From positions 1 through 41,953 of the forward strand of contig JAGBAA010000042.1 of NCBI GenBank assembly GCA_017939795.1: 41,953 nucleotides of DNA, given 5' to 3'. The first letter of the stretch is position 1, and every line of letters begins with the position of its first letter. Positions 1 to 8,566 of this stretch are shown here, one piece after another. The notes below the pieces were generated by a model that had not been told where the DNA came from, searched no databases, and was given only the letters and a program-made list of their open reading frames with translations. A program made the translations under genes and the position numbers. The stretch is from Thermoguttaceae bacterium (GTDB taxonomy: Bacteria; Planctomycetota; Planctomycetia; Pirellulales; Thermoguttaceae).

Positions 1-755
1 CAGAACGGAAGCCGGCCGGCGAGCATCTCGTACGCCATCGTGCCGAGCGAGTACTGGTCCGAGTGCGCGTCCTGGTACTCGCCGCGAAACTGTTCGGGAC
101 TCATGTACGGCATCGTGCCGCTCGTGCCCATCCGGACCTGCGATACGCGCGTCATGCTCTGGCGAAACTCCGACGCGAGACCGAAATCGATGAGCTGAAC
201 GTCGCGGAGTTCCTCGAAATTCCACGTTCCGTCTCCGTTTTTCTCAAAAACCAGCATGATGTTCCCCGGCTTGATGTCCCGGTGGATAACCTTCCGCGAA
301 TGCGCGTGATCGAGCGCAGAGGCCAGCGGACGGAGGATCTCGAGCGTGCGGGAAAGCGTCAGCGTACGAACGTGCCGAAGGTAAAGAGAAAGCGAAATGC
401 CGTCGATGAAGTCCATCATGAGATACGCGCCGAAATCCGGATGACGGCGCAGTGCGTGCATCGGGCAAATGTGCTCATGATGGAGCCGGTGGACCGTCTG
501 AAACGTCTCGTCTACGCGAGCCATTTCCTCCTCGTGATTCTGAATGTCGCGCGGCACGAACTTGAGCGCAACATCGCGGTTCCCCTCCAGATCGCGAGCT
601 TTCCAGACTTCCCCAAGTCCCCCGCGTCCGATCTTCGCAATGAGCCGAAAGCCGTCAAATTCCGTTCCGGGTCCCCACGCGAGTTCTCTGCCGTCGCGAA
701 AAGAGAGACGGAGAGTCGGTTCGCTTTCCTGTGGATCACGAAAAAAATCGTTCAT
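1..755 (-). CDS. Serine/threonine protein kinase, 3' part missing (window edge)
   Basis: The gene reads from an ATG at 755 and runs off the window at position 1, so about 251 residues are visible. This is a Hanks-type kinase domain: a glycine-rich loop GRGGLGEV near residues 43-50, the ATP-binding Lys in VALKFV (K65), the catalytic loop HRDIKPGN (D160, N165), the DFG metal-binding motif (D190) and an SPE variant of the APE motif. It presumably transfers phosphate from ATP to Ser/Thr of unknown substrates. There is no signal peptide or membrane segment before the domain, which begins about 35 residues in; anything C-terminal, such as WD40, TPR or a membrane anchor, lies outside the window. The start is supported by AGGAG seven bases upstream and a sigma70-type promoter at 809-837. 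Such kinases are abundant in planctomycetes. The family call is firm; the role is unknown. Confidence 0.93.
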   Translation of the reverse strand, partial: MNDFFRDPQESEPTLRLSFRDGRELAWGPGTEFDGFRLIAKIGRGGLGEVWKARDLEGNRDVALKFVPRDIQNHEEEMARVDETFQTVHRLHHEHICPMHALRRHPDFGAYLMMDFIDGISLSLYLRHVRTLTLSRTLEILRPLASALDHAHSRKVIHRDIKPGNIMLVFEKNGDGTWNFEELRDVQLIDFGLASEFRQSMTRVSQVRMGTSGTMPYMSPEQFRGEYQDAHSDQYSLGTMAYEMLAGRLPF

Positions 756-808
756 GAAAAAACTCCTGACGCTTGAAAACGAACGAAAAGGAAGATCGAC
801 CAAGACGT

Positions 809-837
809 ATTTTACCATTTCCGGCGCATTCTGTAAA
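809..837 (-). promoter_or_regulatory. Promoter of the Ser/Thr kinase gene
   Basis: On the minus strand TTTACA (832-837) is followed after 17 bp by TAAAAT (809-814). It lies about 55 bases before the kinase ATG and fits the sigma70-type pattern seen throughout the window. Confidence 0.6.
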
Positions 838-915
838 GGGGGAGTGTGCCGTATTTCTGTGCGGAAAATATGAGAGCGACACAGGAACTGAGAGGAAACT
901 TGAAAGTATCCTCAT

Positions 916-1008
916 ACAAAAAACACGAAAAGTGAGAAGATCCGCAAAATGATTTTTGACGACTTGAAATCACTTCACGGATCCCGCGGATCTTTTCGTG
1001 CTTTTTGT
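916..1008. repeat. Imperfect inverted repeat between the kinase and araA genes
   Basis: The 756-1055 gap holds the kinase promoter and this inverted repeat. The left arm (916-945) and right arm (986-1008) match as ACAAAAA, then CACGAAAA, then GATCCGC, with about seven extra bases in the left arm. The spacer is about 40 bases. It lies just downstream of the araA stop and could fold at the 3' end of the arabinose operon transcript, but it has no clean U-run. It may be a weak terminator or a decayed mobile inverted repeat. Confidence 0.5.
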
Positions 1009-1055
1009 GTCTTTCGTATTTTTTCAGTGCATCCCGCGCTTAGCTGGGACGAATT

Positions 1056-2555
1056 CTAAAAATTCCGTCCGAAACCGTAGAAGATCTCGTTCAGACGGAG
1101 CGTTTCCTTGAAACGGGAAAGCGTCGTCGTTTCGTCGATGACGAGAAGCTCCATTTCGGCCATTTCCGCGTAGTCTTCGAGCTGGTCGAGCGTCAGATCG
1201 AACGTAAACGCACTATGGTGCGTGCCTCCTGCGAGCATCCACGCTGCCGCGCCGACGGCCAGGTCCGGTTCCGGTTTCCAGAACGCACGGGCAACAGGGA
1301 GTTTCGGAAGGTCGGCTTCCGGCTGAAGACAGTCAACTTTGGCCGCGATCATGCGGAAACGGTTTCCGAGATCCACGACCGTTGCAGCGATCCCCTTCCC
1401 GGAGTGTGCCGTGAAGACGAGCCGAGCCGGTGGATTCTTGCCTCCAATGCCGAGCGGATGGACTTCAAGACGCGGTTTTTCCCCGGAGATGGCGGGAGAA
1501 ACTTCCAGCATGTGCGCCTGAAGGATCGCGCCGCCGCCGCGGAAATGCAGGACGTAGTCTTCCATGAAGGAGGAACCGCCCTTGAGTCCCGCTCCCATGA
1601 CCGAGAAAAGACGGGTCAGCGCGGCCGTTTTCCAGTCGCCTTCTGCGCCGAATCCGATCCCCTCCGCCATCAGACGCTGAGACGCAAGCCCCGGAAGCTG
1701 ATCCAGACCGTGAAGCGCGTCGAAATTGGTCGTGAAGGCATTTGCGTTCTTTTCCTTGAGCATCATGCGCAGCGCAAGCTCTTCGCGAGCCGCCTCACGT
1801 ACCTGACGCCAGGCGTTTTCGTCGTTTCGAAGCTCTCCGGAGACCTCGTAGAGCGTTTCATATTCGTCGAGCAGCGCGGCGATCTGCGCGTCGGAAACCG
1901 AATCCTGCATTTCCGCAAGGTCGCCGATCGGGCAGTAGTCCACATGGTAGCCGAGGCGGATCTCAGCTTCCACTTTGTCGCCGTCCGTCACGGCCACATT
2001 GTTCATGTTGTCGCCGAAACGCACGATACGCAGTGTCTGCTGGTCTTTCCACCCGGCACAGACACGCATCCAGTCGGAGATCTGCGAGCGGACGGTCTCG
2101 TCCTCCCAGAATCCGACGACGATTCGGCGATTTTTTCGCAGGCGGGAGACGATGTGTGCAAATTCACGGTCGCCATGGGCACTCTGATTCAGGTTCATGT
2201 AGTCCATGTCGATGGAGTCCCACGGGATCTCGCGCTGGAACTGCGTGTGGAGATGGAGCAGGGGCTTGCGGAAAGCCTGAAGCCCGCGGATCCACATTTT
2301 CGCAGGCGAAAACGTGTGCATCCACGTGATGATGCCGGCACATTCGTCGGAGTTTTCCGCCTCACGGAAGAGCCGGGTGACTTCCTCCGCGGAATTGACG
2401 GTCCCGCGGTACACGATCTCCAGCGGAAGCCCGCCCTGGTTCAGACCGGCGATCATCGTTTCGGAATGTTCGTTGACTTGACGTACGGTCTCGCCTCCGT
2501 AAAGAAGCTGTGCGCCGGTCACGAACCAAATCTTGCTTTTTGAGTAAATTTCCAT
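1056..2555 (-). CDS. araA: L-arabinose isomerase
   Basis: A 499-residue protein that converts L-arabinose to L-ribulose in the cytoplasm, the first step of bacterial arabinose catabolism. The length equals the usual ~500 residues. The N-terminus (FVTGAQLLYGGETVRQV) and the segment HTFSPAKMWIRGL are family hallmarks. The metal/substrate region GGSSFMEDYVLHF supplies one conserved Glu, and histidines occur in LEVHPLGIGG and AGGTHHSAF near the C-terminus. It is the last gene of a minus-strand set (regulator, symporter, araA) with 126 bases between symporter and araA containing a hairpin. Ribulokinase and ribulose-5-phosphate epimerase genes are not adjacent. Very confident. Confidence 0.97.
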   Translation of the reverse strand: MEIYSKSKIWFVTGAQLLYGGETVRQVNEHSETMIAGLNQGGLPLEIVYRGTVNSAEEVTRLFREAENSDECAGIITWMHTFSPAKMWIRGLQAFRKPLLHLHTQFQREIPWDSIDMDYMNLNQSAHGDREFAHIVSRLRKNRRIVVGFWEDETVRSQISDWMRVCAGWKDQQTLRIVRFGDNMNNVAVTDGDKVEAEIRLGYHVDYCPIGDLAEMQDSVSDAQIAALLDEYETLYEVSGELRNDENAWRQVREAAREELALRMMLKEKNANAFTTNFDALHGLDQLPGLASQRLMAEGIGFGAEGDWKTAALTRLFSVMGAGLKGGSSFMEDYVLHFRGGGAILQAHMLEVSPAISGEKPRLEVHPLGIGGKNPPARLVFTAHSGKGIAATVVDLGNRFRMIAAKVDCLQPEADLPKLPVARAFWKPEPDLAVGAAAWMLAGGTHHSAFTFDLTLDQLEDYAEMAEMELLVIDETTTLSRFKETLRLNEIFYGFGRNF

Positions 2556-2594
2556 ACCTGATCGATTTTCAATGAAAGGGTAGATGGGAATGGC

Positions 2595-2629
2595 TCTCCC
2601 GGCCGACTCGAATTCAGCCTGCCGGGAGA
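2595..2629 (-). repeat. Intercistronic hairpin between symporter and araA
   Basis: A perfect 9-bp inverted repeat (TCTCCCGGC at 2595-2603, GCCGGGAGA at 2621-2629) with a 17-base loop. In the transcribed (minus) direction no U-run follows, so it looks more like an mRNA-stabilising or processing hairpin than a full terminator. Confidence 0.5.
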
Positions 2630-2681
2630 CGTTCGTTTCATCATACGGTGGGACCGTTTGCGGATCTCAGCCCGTAAAGAA

Positions 2682-4535
2682 TCAGCCTGTAAAGTAAAGG
2701 TACGCTGCCGTGATCGCGAGCAGGATCAGGACAGAGACGAGGACGTCGACCCAACTCCAGCTCGAACGGGAAACTTCGCGTTCCTCGCTGCTCGTGGTGC
2801 CGAATGTGAGTCCCTGGATCTTCGCGTAATCCGGCGCAGCTGTCGCATAACTGACTGCGATCATGGCGGTGACGCAGATGATCATGATGAGCACGCTGTA
2901 GTACTGGAAGTAAATGGTATTCAGGATCCACAGGAAGGAACCTTCCGTAAATTCCACACCGAGGGTCGCGGCCGTGTCGATCCCGAGACGCAGAAGCGCG
3001 AGCGCGAACCCCACGACCAGCGCAGCCATGGCTCCCTTGGCATTCATACGCTTCCAGAAAACGCCGAGGAGGAAGACCGTCAAAATCGGCGGGGAGAAGT
3101 AGCCCTGAACGCTCTGCAGGTACTCGTAGAGACCGTTTTTCCCCTGAATGATCGGGATCCAGAGCAGTCCGATGACGATCATCGCGAACGTCGCGGCGCG
3201 TCCGACCCAGACGAGCTGCTGTTCGGAGACATTCTGACGGAATTTCTGGTAGAAGTCCATCGTGAAGAGCGTCGCGCACGCATTGAAAACACCGGCCAGC
3301 GAACTCATCAGTGCGGAGAGCAGGCCCGCCACGACGATCCCGCGGATACCGGACGGAAGGACTTCCCGGACCATGAGAGCAAAGGCACCCTGCGATTCAC
3401 TTGCGATCGCCTTCTTTACGCCGTTTTCTTCCGTAATGAGCGACTGGAGACCGTCCGCGCCATGGTACGCCAGCGCAAAGCAGATCATGCCGGGGATGAT
3501 GAAGATGAAAACAGGCAGGAGCTTCAGACAGGCGGCGAAAATGCTTCCGCGGCGTGCGTCCGTTTCGCTTTTGGCGCTCAGGGCGCGCTGGACGATGTAC
3601 TGGTCGGTGCACCAGTACCAGAGTCCAATGATCGGTGCGCAGAAGAGCATCCCGATCCACGGGTAGTGCGAGGTCTGCGATTTATCCTTGAAATACCATG
3701 CCTGACGGGTGATCTTTCCTTCGTCGTTCTTTTCGATGACGGGAGCCCAGGAGGCTTCGACACCTTCCGGAAGCATGGGACGCCAGAGATTCAGCATGTC
3801 GCGCCCTTCTTCCTCATTGGAACAGACGGCCCGCAAATTTTCCCAGCCTTTCGCGAGGGAACCGTCGCCTCCGTCCATTTTGCCGAGTGCGGAAAGTCCG
3901 TAGATCGTGACCAGAGCCGAACCGAAAATCAGGATCCCGGTCTGAAGCGTCTCGGTATACGCGACCGCTCGCATCCCGCCGAGCATCGTGTAGAGGCCCG
4001 TGAGGATAATGACGAGGATCGACCCGATCCAGAAACTGTCCATTCCCATGAAATTCAGTTCCGGGAGCAGTACTTTGAAGACGACGCCGCCGGCGAAGAT
4101 CCCGACCGCGACTTTCGTGACGACATACGCAGCCAGCGAGATGAGCGAGAGGACCCAGCGGGCGTTTGGCGAAAAACGCTGTTCGAGGAATTCGGGCATC
4201 GTGAAGACTTTGCTCCGTACGTAGAATGGCATAAAGACCCACGCAAGAATGAGCAGACACCAGGCGTGAAGCTCAAAGTGCGCCATCATGACGCCGTCTG
4301 TGCATCCGCTTCCCGCAAGCCCAACGAGGTGTTCCGAGCCGATGTTCGATGCGAAGATCGACGACCCGACGATGAACCAGCCGAGGGAGTTGCCGGCAAG
4401 AAAGTAATCTTTCGCAGTATTTTTCGATTTGTTGATGACCCGCCACGCGAGACCGAAGAGGAGCAGGAAATATCCCGCCACCACACAGCAGTCCAGGGAA
4501 GTCAGGCCGGAAGACAGAGCGATCGGAAAGTGCAT
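2682..4535 (-). CDS. Sodium:solute symporter (SSS family), probable sugar transporter
   Basis: Inner-membrane carrier of about 617 residues with roughly 14 hydrophobic segments. Family signatures include the early LSSGLTSLDCCVVAGYFLLLFGLAW helix, the FLAGNSLGW segment that resembles SglT/PutP carriers, GSSIFASNIGSEHLVGLAGSG and the late ALMSSLAGVFNACATLFTMDFY. These carriers use the sodium gradient to import sugars and related solutes. The location between an AraC/XylR-type regulator and araA suggests a pentose such as L-arabinose as substrate (inference). An upstream ATG exists at 4547, but that codon run itself contains GGAGA placed five bases before the second in-frame ATG at 4535, so I prefer 4535. 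A perfect palindrome at 4573-4586 sits just upstream. Confidence 0.92.
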   Translation of the reverse strand: MHFPIALSSGLTSLDCCVVAGYFLLLFGLAWRVINKSKNTAKDYFLAGNSLGWFIVGSSIFASNIGSEHLVGLAGSGCTDGVMMAHFELHAWCLLILAWVFMPFYVRSKVFTMPEFLEQRFSPNARWVLSLISLAAYVVTKVAVGIFAGGVVFKVLLPELNFMGMDSFWIGSILVIILTGLYTMLGGMRAVAYTETLQTGILIFGSALVTIYGLSALGKMDGGDGSLAKGWENLRAVCSNEEEGRDMLNLWRPMLPEGVEASWAPVIEKNDEGKITRQAWYFKDKSQTSHYPWIGMLFCAPIIGLWYWCTDQYIVQRALSAKSETDARRGSIFAACLKLLPVFIFIIPGMICFALAYHGADGLQSLITEENGVKKAIASESQGAFALMVREVLPSGIRGIVVAGLLSALMSSLAGVFNACATLFTMDFYQKFRQNVSEQQLVWVGRAATFAMIVIGLLWIPIIQGKNGLYEYLQSVQGYFSPPILTVFLLGVFWKRMNAKGAMAALVVGFALALLRLGIDTAATLGVEFTEGSFLWILNTIYFQYYSVLIMIICVTAMIAVSYATAAPDYAKIQGLTFGTTSSEEREVSRSSWSWVDVLVSVLILLAITAAYLYFTG

Positions 4536-4572
4536 GATTTTCTCCATTTCGATTTTCTGGCAGTGTCCTGAG

Positions 4573-4586
4573 TTTCAGTACTGAAA
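4573..4586. promoter_or_regulatory. Perfect 14-bp palindrome upstream of the symporter gene
   Basis: TTTCAGTACTGAAA is a perfect palindrome about 40-50 bases before the symporter start, in the gap after the regulator gene. It is a candidate operator, most simply for the XylR-like regulator encoded upstream, although AraC-family proteins usually bind direct repeats. Confidence 0.45.
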
Positions 4587-4694
4587 AATGTTTTGATTTT
4601 TTGTCGAGAGGTCTGGATCTGTGGGATCCGAAGGACCTCGGGGAATTTTTGGGGAGGGAGGAAGGCTTGAACTTCTTGAAGGCCCCTGCGGACA

Positions 4695-5888
4695 TCAGCG
4701 GCGTTCCCGGGTTCGGAATTCCGAGATCGTCATTCCGGATTCCCGTCTGAAAAACCGGCTTAGGTATCCGTCCGTTCCAAATTCGCACGCTTCGGCGATC
4801 TCGCTGACCTTCATGTCCGTTTTGAGCAGAAGCTGTTTGACGCGCTCCAGCCGCTGCGCACAGATGTTTTCAAGGACCGACTGTCCGACGATCCTGCGGA
4901 AGCGCGTTTCCAGTACACGGCGTGAAACGCGGACGTAATTGGCGACTTCCTGTACACTGAGCGCGATCATGGAATTCTGGCGGATAAATCGGAGGGCTTC
5001 ATTGACCATCGGATCGTCAAACGGCGGACGCTCCGTCGATTCTCTGCGTGCGATGCCGGTCGGATCGATCTGGAAGGAGATCTTCTCCCGGATCTTTCCG
5101 CGCATCAGACCGTCCAGAATGAGGGCAGCCTGGTAGCCTCCGGTCTCGGAATCAAGGATGACGCTCGACATTCGCGGTGAACAGAGACGGCAGATCAGCG
5201 GGTCATTATCGACGCCGAGGACCGCCACATCCTCCGGAACACGGATCCCATACTCCTGGCATGCCGCAATGACCTGACGTCCCCGGACATCCATCGCAGC
5301 AAAAATACCGACCGGTTTTGGAAGTTCCTGAAGCCATCGGGCAAGTTCATGGATCTCGTCCGTCCATGCAAGGTCTTTTCGGTGCGGCTTGTATCGAAAG
5401 CAGCGGAATCCGGCCCAGTAAAGCGTTCGACAGAAAGATTCTTCACGCTCGCGGGACCAGAGAACATCGTGGATCTCGCCGACGAATGCGTAATTCTCGC
5501 ATCGAAGCTCCATCAAATGTTCCGCAGCCATTTTCCCTACCGCGGCACTGTTGACCGAGACTTCGCAGATGTTCCGCAGCGGGTGTCCCGGCGCCTTGTG
5601 CTCTTCGTAAAGGTCAAGCCCCACGACAGGAAGTCCGCTTTCCAGGATGGTCTGCGCGACTTCCGGAGTCTCGATCCGCGCGATGATCCCCGTTGCGTCC
5701 CAGGTCTTCACGTTTTCGATCTGCTGAGCCAGGTCTCCCGGAAACAGATGGAATGCCCATGGGCCATAGAGACGCGCGTAGCGTTCAATGCCCGAAAGGA
5801 TCGAACGTCCGACTTCCCGCGATGTTTCGACGAGGAGCGCGACTCGGGGAATAGTGCGCCCCGTTTGCGGTTTTTGAGCGTGACTCAT
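4695..5888 (-). CDS. XylR-like transcriptional regulator (sugar-binding domain plus AraC-type helix-turn-helix)
   Basis: About 397 residues. The N-terminal two-thirds is a LacI/periplasmic-binding-like sensor (PRVALLVETSREVGRSILSGIERYA, later AVLGVDNDPLICRLCSPRMSSV), closely resembling E. coli XylR. The C-terminal ~100 residues form an AraC-type double helix-turn-helix (ALSVQEVANYVRVSRRVLETRFRR, then VSEIAEACEFGTDGYLSRFFRRESG). It probably binds a pentose and activates the downstream symporter-araA genes (inference from order and direction). The start is ambiguous: a GTG at 5912 precedes an ATG at 5888 in frame. GGAAA seven bases before 5888 favours the ATG. A near-consensus promoter lies at 5939-5966. 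Confidence 0.92.
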   Translation of the reverse strand: MSHAQKPQTGRTIPRVALLVETSREVGRSILSGIERYARLYGPWAFHLFPGDLAQQIENVKTWDATGIIARIETPEVAQTILESGLPVVGLDLYEEHKAPGHPLRNICEVSVNSAAVGKMAAEHLMELRCENYAFVGEIHDVLWSREREESFCRTLYWAGFRCFRYKPHRKDLAWTDEIHELARWLQELPKPVGIFAAMDVRGRQVIAACQEYGIRVPEDVAVLGVDNDPLICRLCSPRMSSVILDSETGGYQAALILDGLMRGKIREKISFQIDPTGIARRESTERPPFDDPMVNEALRFIRQNSMIALSVQEVANYVRVSRRVLETRFRRIVGQSVLENICAQRLERVKQLLLKTDMKVSEIAEACEFGTDGYLSRFFRRESGMTISEFRTRERR

Positions 5889-5938
5889 GACGAAATTTCC
5901 AAAAAGTCTCACTGGATCCCAACCAACGATTTTGTTTC

Positions 5939-5966
5939 ATTATACTCCGGGCGAAATTTCTGTCAA
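5939..5966 (-). promoter_or_regulatory. Consensus promoter of the XylR-like regulator operon
   Basis: On the minus strand TTGACA (5961-5966), a 16-bp spacer and TATAAT (5939-5944): a perfect match in both boxes. It lies about 50 bases upstream of the ATG at 5888. The rest of the 5889-6352 gap is AT-rich; I see no supported gene in it. Confidence 0.8.
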
Positions 5967-6352
5967 GGTACTTTTGCGCATTTCAATATGGAAATTTACG
6001 CAGATTTCAAATATTCTTTTTGCTCCCGTGCAGATTGTCTGCGAACGGAATGCTTCTCTCGCCAAAATGGGAGTTTTCCCAATTTTTCAGATTTCATTCT
6101 TGGAAAATTTTAAAATATTTTGGACTTTTTTTAGACAGAAAACCGGAATCTTTTCGCAAAAGTCCCCATGGCTGGAAGGACATTCGCCAACCGAAAAAAT
6201 CCTGCTTTTCCCAATATGCCGTGGAAACCAGGCACTTTCACGCGGAGTCTGAAGATGGAAGGATTTTCATTAAGAAATCCCTCCGGCTTTGCCGATAAAA
6301 AGGAATCGTTTAGCGGAATATCGTGAACATTTTTCAGAGTCAGGAATGAATC

Positions 6353-6982
6353 ATGGATCCTTCAGTTCTTTTTAAAATCGGCTACGGACTTTACGTTCTC
6401 TCAGCGGAAGAGAACGGCAAAGATAATGGGTGCATCATCAACACGCTCGCGCAGGTGACTTCCTCACCGTGCCGCGTGACCATCACAGTCAACAAGCAGA
6501 ATCTGACCCACGACATGATCCTGCGGACGGGGAAATTTAATGCCGCGATCCTTTCTGAGAATGCCGCGTTTCTGACGTTTCAGCGTTTTGGATTCCAGAG
6601 CGGCCGAAATGCTGAAAAATTCTACGCCGCCAATACTGTAGAACGGACGGCAAACGGCATTCTCGTCTGGAAGGACGGAGTAAACGCTTTCCTGAGCGGG
6701 CAGGTGATTTCGACGGTCGATTTAGGGACGCATACGCTTTTCCTCGCTGACGTAACGGATGGAAGGATCTTTGATCCGCGGACTCCGAGCGCAACTTACG
6801 CATTCTACCATCAGAACATCAAACCGCAGCCGAAAACTTCTGCGTCCGTTTCCGATGGGAAGATCCGTTTTCGATGCAGGATCTGCGGACACATTCACGA
6901 ATCGGATTCCGAAACGCTTCCTGCCGACTACGTCTGCCCGCTCTGCAAGCATGGGCCGGAAGATTTTGAGCGGATCGATTAA
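6353..6982 (+). CDS. Flavin reductase-like domain fused to rubredoxin
   Basis: A 209-residue two-domain protein. Residues 1 to about 165 match the FMN-binding flavin reductase-like fold (YGLYVLSAEENGKDNGCIINTLAQVTS, SGQVISTVDLGTHTLFLADV). The C-terminal ~38 residues are rubredoxin-like with two CXXC pairs, CRIC and CPLC, that would ligate one iron. The arrangement resembles the high-molecular-weight rubredoxin of acetogens, which passes electrons from NAD(P)H-linked partners to oxygen- or peroxide-detoxifying flavoproteins. The exact partner is not visible here. No signal peptide, so cytoplasmic. AGGAA lies about seven bases before the ATG. A hairpin with a T-run at 7113-7154 ends the unit, so it is likely monocistronic. 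Confidence 0.9.
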   Translation: MDPSVLFKIGYGLYVLSAEENGKDNGCIINTLAQVTSSPCRVTITVNKQNLTHDMILRTGKFNAAILSENAAFLTFQRFGFQSGRNAEKFYAANTVERTANGILVWKDGVNAFLSGQVISTVDLGTHTLFLADVTDGRIFDPRTPSATYAFYHQNIKPQPKTSASVSDGKIRFRCRICGHIHESDSETLPADYVCPLCKHGPEDFERID

Positions 6983-7112
6983 GCAGGCGGATCTACGTCA
7001 GGTGGATGCAGGATTCCTGCCGGAAGCGAATTTTGTGCCGTTTTGAGATCATTGGAATGAGATCCGCACGGAGAGCTTCGTTTCCGCAGGAAATGCAGGA
7101 CAGGAACCCGTG

Positions 7113-7154
7113 TGCCCATTCTATTTCTGATTTTTGAGAGGATGGGCATTTTTT
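7113..7154 (+). terminator. Rho-independent terminator after the flavin reductase-rubredoxin gene
   Basis: TGCCCAT (7113-7119) pairs with ATGGGCA (7142-7148), extendable by about three base pairs with a wobble, and is followed directly by six T. It lies 131 bases past the stop codon. Confidence 0.65.
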
Positions 7155-7177
7155 CCGTGGATTTCCTTGGGGAAGGC

Positions 7178-7206
7178 TTGACTTTTTGTTTTCGGTCTGC
7201 TAAAAT
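7178..7206 (+). promoter_or_regulatory. Promoter of the DUF1559 pilin-like gene
   Basis: TTGACT (7178-7183), 17-bp spacer, TAAAAT (7201-7206). Transcription would start near 7213, leaving an untranslated leader of about 200 bases before the ATG at 7416. Confidence 0.7.
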
Positions 7207-7326
7207 CAGAGAATGATGGATCTGCTGCATCGCAAGATCGGCTTTTGGGGAAAATCGCAGCATTTTAAATTTTAAAGTGCCCGTGTTTTTGAATGCCGGC
7301 TTTGTGTACATAGCAGGGGGGATCGG

Positions 7327-7354
7327 TTCAGAACGGCTGGATTCAGAACGGCTG
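7327..7354 (+). repeat. Short tandem repeat in the leader of the DUF1559 gene
   Basis: TTCAGAACGGCTG occurs at 7327-7339 and again at 7342-7354, a 15-base period, inside the ~200-base leader. Two copies only; significance unknown. Confidence 0.5.
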
Positions 7355-7415
7355 CATCGGTTCCGCTTTTGTAGTTTCCTCCTTTTTCAGACTTCCCGCA
7401 AGAAAGGTGCATCTC

Positions 7416-8429
7416 ATGCTTTTTCCCAACATTTTCGCAGTCAGCAATTCCAATCAAAAAAAACGCATGGTCCCGCACGGGTTTACGCTCGTCGAGTTGC
7501 TTGTCGTCATTGCGATCATCGGAATGCTCGTCGGTCTGCTTCTTCCGGCTGTCCAGCAGGCTCGTGAAGCAGCGAGGCAGATGCAGTGCTCAAACAACCT
7601 GAAACAGATGGGGATCGCGTCTCTGAATCATGAATCGACCGTGAAGACCTTTCCGAGCGGGGGCTGGGACGGGTACTGGGTCGGCGATGCGGACCAGGGA
7701 TTCGGCGCGAATCAGCCGGGAGGCTGGGCGTACTCGATCCTGCCGTACATGGAGCAGAATGCCGTTTGGCAGCTCGGAATGAACGGCACGACGGAGACGG
7801 ATCAGACACAGAAAGACGGTGCGAAAACGCGTGCGGAAGCGGTCGTGGGAGTCTTTAACTGTCCGTCACGCCGTGCAGCGAAAACATACCCGTACGCTCT
7901 CGGTGCCCAGCTCATCAATACGACGCCGTGCACGATGACCGGGAAACTGGACTACTGCGGAAACGGCGGCGACACGTCTAACGGAAACTGGAATTCTGCC
8001 GGGTACGGCACGTCTCCCTCAACGATCGCGGACGGACGCACGAAGCTCAAGTCGATCACCTGCTCGGGCGTCACGTTTTTCAAAAGTATCGTGACTTTCG
8101 GAGAGATCCGCGACGGAAGCAGCAATACGTACCTGATCGGCGAGAAATATTTAAACTCGAATGAGTACGAAACGGGAAAAGACGGCGGCGACGACATCGT
8201 CGTCTATTGCGGAAACGACGAAGACATCATCCGCTCCGGAAATTCCCAGCCGGCTCAGGACAGAATGGGCGTCGCGAATCACGGAGCGTTCGGAAGTACC
8301 CATGCAGGATCGTTCGGCATGACGATGTGCGATGGGTCTGTACAGCGGGTCAGCTACTCGATCGATTTGGAGACCCACCGTCTTCTTGCCCAGAAAGCCG
8401 ACGGCAAAGCGGCCAATTTGGAAAATTAG
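7416..8429 (+). CDS. DUF1559 protein with type IV pilin-like N-terminus
   Basis: About 337 residues. The N-terminus has a basic stretch and prepilin signal [15 protein letters not shown] with the Glu at +5, followed by a hydrophobic helix and [21 protein letters not shown], the typical DUF1559 opening. The planctomycete H-X9-DG motif is present near the C-terminus (H296, D306, G307). These proteins are processed by prepilin peptidase and are thought to sit in or on the cell envelope; planctomycetes carry many copies and their function is unknown. The GTG at 7407 is also in frame, but AGAAAGG eight bases before the ATG at 7416 favours the latter. Upstream are its own promoter and a long leader; downstream is a secreted sialidase-like gene in the same direction. 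Confidence 0.93.
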   Translation: MLFPNIFAVSNSNQKKRMVPHGFTLVELLVVIAIIGMLVGLLLPAVQQAREAARQMQCSNNLKQMGIASLNHESTVKTFPSGGWDGYWVGDADQGFGANQPGGWAYSILPYMEQNAVWQLGMNGTTETDQTQKDGAKTRAEAVVGVFNCPSRRAAKTYPYALGAQLINTTPCTMTGKLDYCGNGGDTSNGNWNSAGYGTSPSTIADGRTKLKSITCSGVTFFKSIVTFGEIRDGSSNTYLIGEKYLNSNEYETGKDGGDDIVVYCGNDEDIIRSGNSQPAQDRMGVANHGAFGSTHAGSFGMTMCDGSVQRVSYSIDLETHRLLAQKADGKAANLEN

Positions 8430-8566
8430 GAGAATGATCCTCCCGATTTTTCTTCATTCCGATTTTTTGCCGTCCATTTTGAAACCGGTCAGCCCCCGCC
8501 AAACCATCCTGCACGATTTCTGACCTTTCCAAAACCAACTTCCTACCCTTTAAAGGAGTTTCGCTC

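Noticed and set aside
1215..2543. Long plus-strand open frame opposite araA (442 codons)
   Set aside because: It mirrors araA, gives a low-complexity Arg-rich product without family features, and araA is certain.
2658..4571. Plus-strand open frame of 637 codons opposite the symporter
   Set aside because: Antisense shadow of a clear transporter; the product is highly charged with no recognisable domain.
5967..6352. Possible gene or RNA in the AT-rich gap before the flavin reductase-rubredoxin gene
   Set aside because: Short frames there have no ribosome-binding site or family similarity, and small hairpins (6029-6041, 6064-6087) are weak.
7327..7354. Possible CRISPR-like repeats
   Set aside because: Only two 13-base copies with a 2-base spacer; not an array.
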